DNA of 26,967 nucleotides from SURF-24 sp964537965 (GTDB lineage: Bacteria; Bacteroidota; Ignavibacteria; Ignavibacteriales; SURF-24), in NCBI GenBank assembly GCA_964537965.1, contig CAZIDB010000039.1:1-26967 (forward strand), given 5' to 3'. The translations under genes were made by a program, and so were the position numbers. The notes beneath the pieces were generated by a model. It made no database searches. It had not been told where the DNA came from and saw only the letters and a program-made list of their open reading frames with translations. The first letter of the stretch is position 1, and each line of letters opens with the position of its first letter. This document shows positions 23,278 through 26,967 of this stretch, one piece after another.

Positions 23278-25935
23278 ATGCCAACCAATTTCTGTAAAAT
23301 TCTTGTCACGATAATTGCGATGTTATCACTTACCGGAAATATTCAATCATCAACTAAAGAAAATGTTACTAATAAAACTGAAGCTGCAAAAGAAGTAATT
23401 GAAAGGTTAATTGGAGAAAGAGCAGGCAGCATTAAGCTTGAGTATGATTTTAACAAAGATGAAAATGATTCGTACGAAATCCTTGCTGAAAACGGAAAGG
23501 TTACAATTAAGGGAAACTCACCTGTAGCAATTACAAGAGGATTTTATGATTACCTGAAAAGCGCCTGTAATTCACAGGTAACGTGGAGTGGAAAAAATAT
23601 TTCCATCCCGGAAGTTTTTCCCGATTTCAAAAGTGGAAAAGTAGTTTGTCCAAATCATTTCAGAATGTATTATAATGTTTGTACGTTTGGTTATACAACA
23701 GCATTCTGGAACTGGGAACGCTGGGAAGAGGAAATAGACTGGATGGCTTTACACGGAATTAATATGCCGCTTGCAATGAATGGGCAGGAAGCAATATGGC
23801 AGAAGGTCTGGAATTCCTATGGAATTACAAATGAACAGTTGAAAGATCATTTTTCAGGTCCGGCTTTTCTTCCATGGCACAGGATGGGAAATATTAATAA
23901 GCACGCCGGTCCACTTCCACAACAATGGATTGACGATAATAAAGAACTTCAAAAGAAAATTTTAAATAGAATGCGTGAACTTGGTATGACTCCAATCGTT
24001 CCGGCATTTTCCGGATTTGTACCGGAAACATTTAAAGCTGCAAAGCCTGATGCTAAAGTAATAGATCTGGAACCCTGGACAGGATTCGGGAAAGAATGCG
24101 CTACATATATTCTCGATCCACTCTCACCTTACTTTCCGGAAATAGGTAAGAAGTTTATTGATGAATACAAAAAAGAATTTGGTGAAGTGAAATATTATCT
24201 TGCTGATAGTTTTAACGAACTTAAGGTACCGGTTACCGAAGAAGGCAGATATAAAGAGCTTGCAGATTTTGGCGAAGCAGTATATAAATCAATCCTGGCT
24301 GGTGATCCTGATGGTACCTGGGTAATGATGGGTTGGCTGTTTTTCTTTGATGACGGGTTTTGGGATAAACCATCCGCAAAGGCACTGCTTAGCAAAATTC
24401 CTGATGATAGAATGATAATACTCGATTTGGCAAATGACATCTGGCATGGGTGGAAAAAACATGATTCATTTTACGGTAAACAATGGATTTACAGTATAAT
24501 TCATGATTTCGGTGGTACAAACAGAATGTTTGGCGATCTGAAATTCTGCGCTGAAGATCCGTCTGTAACATTAAATGATCCGGCAAAAGAAAATCTTACC
24601 GGCTTCGGATTATCACCTGAAGGAATTGAGAACAATGAAATTATTTATGAGCTGCTTTTAGATGCAAGCTGGGATAGAAATCCCATTGATCCTGATAAAT
24701 GGCTAAAAACATTTTTATCTTCACGCTATGGATCAGCTTCCAAAGAATCAATTGGCATTTGGAAAATACTGAAAGAAAAACTTTATGTTTCTTTTAGTTT
24801 GGGCAACAGCATTTTTTCATTTGGATTAAGACCCGGCTGGAGAAATGTTGTAGCTTCAATTCCTGATGATGAAAAACAAATAAATGCCGTAAGAGCATTC
24901 CTTGGGCAAAAGGAATTATACGGTAACCAGCTGTATAAAAATGATCTGATTGAAATTGTAGGAAATATGTGCTGCAAGCAGGCCGATCTTCTTCTTGCAG
25001 CCGCAGTAAAATTTCATGATGCCGGAAAGTTTAATGAAAGAGATAAAGCTTTTGAGGAAGCTAATAAAATGATTTTAAATGTTGATAATTTATTTTCATT
25101 CAGGGAAGATAAAACATTAAACAGATGGATTGATTATGCACGTCAGTGGGGCAATTCCGAAGAGGATAAAAATTATTACGAAGAAAATGCAAAAAGACAA
25201 ATAACCGTTTGGGGCGGTCCTGATCTTTCCGAATATGCTGCAAAGTTGTGGAGTGGTTTAATAAAGGATTATTACCTTGTAAGATGGGAAAGATATTTCG
25301 ATAGCTTAAAGACCGGTAAACCGGTTGATCTTTATAAATGGGAAGAAGAATGGATTGTAAAACCATACAAATCAAATCCTATGAAGGAAGCAATAAGAGA
25401 AGCAGGACTGAAAAATTTTGCTGGCAATCTTCTTGATGAGATTGAAAAATTAAATTCATCCGTGATAATTGCTCCGCAGAAATTTGAACCGCTAAAAGAA
25501 ATTAATATTAATAACCTTAAACCCGGGTTAGAATTAAAACTTTACGAAGGTAACTGGAAAATGCTTCCGGATTTTTCCCGGCTTACACCAAAGAATATTT
25601 CAATTGCTGATAAAATAACTCTGGAAAAAGCAGCAACCCTTAACAATTTTGCATTGAAGTACGATGGATATTTGTTTATTGAAAATGACGGACAATATTA
25701 TTTGGCTTTGGCTACAGACGACGGCGGTAAATTGTATTTGAACGGCAAAGAAATAATCAATACTGATGGACAGCATAGGACAAAAGAACAGTTTGCACTG
25801 CTTGATCTGAAAAAAGGTTTTTATCCTTTCACTCTTGAGTATTTTCAGTGTGATGGGTCAAAGAATCTCAAGTTGTTCTATAAATTTAATTCTGAACTTA
25901 AACAGGATTTTACTGAAAAAATGTTCTTTCACTAA
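23278..25935 (+). CDS. Secreted alpha-N-acetylglucosaminidase (GH89) with C-terminal PA14-like domain
   Basis: An 885-residue exported enzyme with a signal peptide (residues 1-~24). It matches GH89 (human NAGLU family), which removes terminal alpha-linked GlcNAc, for example from heparan sulfate or mucin-type glycans. Residues ~28-110 are the small N-terminal domain. The TIM-barrel carries the hallmark YYNVCTFGYTTAFWNWERWEEEIDWMALHGIN (131-162), NGQEAIWQ, and the acid/base Glu314 in DSFNEL. The nucleophile is probably Glu448 in GLSPEGIENN. An all-helical domain follows to ~735. Residues ~755-880 (LKLYEGNW, YDGYLFIENDGQYYLALATDDGGKLYLNG) look like a PA14/GLEYA carbohydrate-binding domain. GGAG seven bases before the ATG supports the start. 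It is divergent from the ABC operon. The glycan source in nature is unknown. Confidence 0.93.
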   Translation: MPTNFCKILVTIIAMLSLTGNIQSSTKENVTNKTEAAKEVIERLIGERAGSIKLEYDFNKDENDSYEILAENGKVTIKGNSPVAITRGFYDYLKSACNSQVTWSGKNISIPEVFPDFKSGKVVCPNHFRMYYNVCTFGYTTAFWNWERWEEEIDWMALHGINMPLAMNGQEAIWQKVWNSYGITNEQLKDHFSGPAFLPWHRMGNINKHAGPLPQQWIDDNKELQKKILNRMRELGMTPIVPAFSGFVPETFKAAKPDAKVIDLEPWTGFGKECATYILDPLSPYFPEIGKKFIDEYKKEFGEVKYYLADSFNELKVPVTEEGRYKELADFGEAVYKSILAGDPDGTWVMMGWLFFFDDGFWDKPSAKALLSKIPDDRMIILDLANDIWHGWKKHDSFYGKQWIYSIIHDFGGTNRMFGDLKFCAEDPSVTLNDPAKENLTGFGLSPEGIENNEIIYELLLDASWDRNPIDPDKWLKTFLSSRYGSASKESIGIWKILKEKLYVSFSLGNSIFSFGLRPGWRNVVASIPDDEKQINAVRAFLGQKELYGNQLYKNDLIEIVGNMCCKQADLLLAAAVKFHDAGKFNERDKAFEEANKMILNVDNLFSFREDKTLNRWIDYARQWGNSEEDKNYYEENAKRQITVWGGPDLSEYAAKLWSGLIKDYYLVRWERYFDSLKTGKPVDLYKWEEEWIVKPYKSNPMKEAIREAGLKNFAGNLLDEIEKLNSSVIIAPQKFEPLKEININNLKPGLELKLYEGNWKMLPDFSRLTPKNISIADKITLEKAATLNNFALKYDGYLFIENDGQYYLALATDDGGKLYLNGKEIINTDGQHRTKEQFALLDLKKGFYPFTLEYFQCDGSKNLKLFYKFNSELKQDFTEKMFFH

Positions 25936-25951
25936 AAGCATTCTGTTGAAT

Positions 25952-25993
25952 CAAAAATAAAGATGGATTGAGTTATCGCTTCAATCCATCTTT
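25952..25993. terminator. Bidirectional terminator between the GH89 and OsmC genes
   Basis: AAAGATGGATTGA (25959-25971) and TCAATCCATCTTT (25981-25993) form a perfect 13-bp stem around a 9-base loop. On the minus strand the stem is followed by ATTTTTG. On the plus strand the T-run is only the stem's own TTT, so it is stronger for the OsmC side. Confidence 0.8.
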
Positions 25994-26080
25994 GATCTGC
26001 TATCAATTAACTACCTTTGATGGATTGCAACCAATCGAACAAAAATTAAAAGATTACAAAAAATGAGTCCTGGTTCAGAT

Positions 26081-26512
26081 TTACTTTATTGTAAATGTTG
26101 TTTCTACTTTTGTATTCCCTTTAATCATTGACCATACAGGACAATATTTGTCTTCTGCAAGATCAATTACTTTCTTCATATCATCACCGGTAACGTCCGG
26201 TGATTCCATAATTATCTCAAGATGAATGCTTTTAAAACCTGTCGGGTGTTCTTCCCTTCTCTGTCCACTTGCATTAATTTCACAATTAATAATAGTCTTT
26301 TTCATCTTACGTAAGAATGTAAGTATTGCACTTCCAAGGCAGGATGAGAAGCTAAGAAGAAGTAGTTCAAGTGAAGTATATCCAAGATCATCACCAAGAG
26401 GCGGAATATAATCAATTGAAACCGGGACGTTATCACCAACAATTCCAACAAAATGAAGCTTATCATTTACAAGTTTAATTGTCGAGTTTAATTCTTTTGA
26501 TTTGTCATTCAT
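26081..26512 (-). CDS. OsmC-family protein
   Basis: A 143-residue protein with the OsmC/Ohr fold. The two redox cysteines are Cys58 in LLLSFSSCLGSA and Cys124 in DKYCPVWSMI, both at the usual positions. GYTSLELLLLSFSSC forms the central helix and NCEINASGQRREEHPTGFKSIHLEI the second half. OsmC and Ohr enzymes reduce organic hydroperoxides with thiols, but this form, with CPV at the second cysteine, is nearer the YhfA-like subgroup whose substrates are less clear. The ATG has no obvious Shine-Dalgarno. The gene lies 88 bases after the metallo-beta-lactamase gene on the same strand and ends at a terminator hairpin, so the two may be co-transcribed. Confidence 0.9.
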   Translation of the reverse strand: MNDKSKELNSTIKLVNDKLHFVGIVGDNVPVSIDYIPPLGDDLGYTSLELLLLSFSSCLGSAILTFLRKMKKTIINCEINASGQRREEHPTGFKSIHLEIIMESPDVTGDDMKKVIDLAEDKYCPVWSMIKGNTKVETTFTIK

Positions 26513-26600
26513 AATTTTACAGGTGAAAAATTACATGGTTTTGTTATTTAGTTCGTTTATGATTTTGGAAGAGAAATACTGATAAATCTAACACCACTGA

Positions 26601-26967
26601 TTATAAAAACGGATTGTGCATTTTCTCGTAACCAATTGAGCTTTCGTCTCCATGCCCCGGATAAATTTTTGTTTCTTCAGGCAGCGTAAAAAGTTTTGTT
26701 TGAATAGACTCAATCAGATTTTTATAATCTCCGCTCCAAAGGTCTGTTCTGCCAATAGCTTCATTAAATAAAACATCTCCAGTAATGCAAATGTTTTCAT
26801 TGCGACAATACAAACAGAATTCACCTGGTGAATGCCCGGGTGTAAATAATGATTTAATCTCCTGCTCACCTAATCGTAAAATTCTATCTTCACTTAAGAA
26901 TGAATCCGGCTGCGGAGATTCTTCCAACTCAAATCCAAATTCGTACGCATGTTCTAATTGAATCTCA
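26601..26967 (-). CDS. Metallo-beta-lactamase-fold hydrolase, glyoxalase II-like, 5' end cut by window edge
   Basis: The frame is open to the window end, so only the C-terminal ~121 residues are visible; the TTG at 26927 is internal and not the start. Metal-binding features are the histidine of TPGHSPGEFCLYC, the bridging aspartate of ITGDVLF and the last histidine of YPGHGDESS; the first HxHxDH motif must lie outside. The FNEAIGRTDLWSGD stretch and short C-terminus match the YcbL/small glyoxalase II-like subgroup, which lacks the helical substrate domain of classical glyoxalase II. The likely role is thioester hydrolysis (S-lactoyl-type or another acyl thiol) in the cytoplasm. It stands upstream of the OsmC gene, 88 bases away, which would fit a thiol or detoxification theme, though this is inference. 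Confidence 0.88.
   Translation of the reverse strand, partial: EIQLEHAYEFGFELEESPQPDSFLSEDRILRLGEQEIKSLFTPGHSPGEFCLYCRNENICITGDVLFNEAIGRTDLWSGDYKNLIESIQTKLFTLPEETKIYPGHGDESSIGYEKMHNPFL

Noticed and set aside
26601..26927. Complete small protein starting at the TTG at 26927
   Set aside because: The frame stays open to the window end and the visible part lacks the first metal-binding motif, so it is the C-terminal part of a longer gene.
1..26967. tRNA or rRNA genes
   Set aside because: No cloverleaf-like or rRNA-like segments were seen in the intergenic regions by eye; a tRNAscan-SE or Infernal run would settle this.

Overview
The window is about 27 kb of low-GC, gene-dense bacterial DNA (17 coding regions, no intergenic stretch over 300 bases). 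It is probably a draft or metagenome scaffold, because a run of exactly 100 N sits at 6674-6773. Gene content points to the Bacteroidota/Ignavibacteriota (Chlorobi) side of the tree: a TonB-dependent receptor with an N-terminal carboxypeptidase-like regulatory domain, secreted GH9 and GH89 glycosidases, a LytTR regulator, a DUF4139 protein and a pyruvoyl-dependent arginine decarboxylase. This placement is inference from gene families; no rRNA or tRNA is present to confirm it.

Layout. (1) 1-1671, plus strand: the end of a membrane-anchored GT2 glycosyltransferase overlapping a SAM methyltransferase, probably the tail of a surface-glycan cluster. (2) 1673-9395, minus strand: a sugar-type MFS transporter, a secreted DUF4139 protein cut by the N gap, a LytTR regulator whose receiver domain has lost its phosphorylation residues, a MATE exporter behind a possible terminator-controlled leader, and a secreted GH9 glycosidase fused to a polysaccharide-deacetylase-like domain. 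(3) 9556-11862, plus strand: smpB, tyrS and a pyruvoyl arginine decarboxylase, closed by a hairpin terminator. (4) 11890-17155, minus strand: a textbook TPP riboswitch with its own terminator, followed by a TonB receptor, thiamine pyrophosphokinase, an SSS symporter and an ORF6N protein. The first three form a thiamine uptake and activation unit: outer-membrane import, inner-membrane import, then trapping as TPP. (5) 17188-23111, minus strand: a lipoprotein lytic transglycosylase with six LysM repeats, an acyl-CoA carboxylase beta subunit, and a NitT/TauT-like ABC ATPase and permease pair in which the ATPase has lost several hallmark residues. (6) 23278-25935, plus strand: a secreted GH89 alpha-N-acetylglucosaminidase with a PA14-like C-terminus, facing an OsmC-family protein and a partial metallo-beta-lactamase hydrolase on the minus strand across a bidirectional terminator.

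Most interesting points: the TPP-switched operon that carries an SSS symporter; the pseudo-receiver LytTR regulator; the possible riboswitch-like leader before the MATE gene; the GH9 plus CE4-like fusion with an altered first motif; and the degenerate ABC pair upstream of the carboxylase. I did not find evidence for a wholly new defence or mobile system here.
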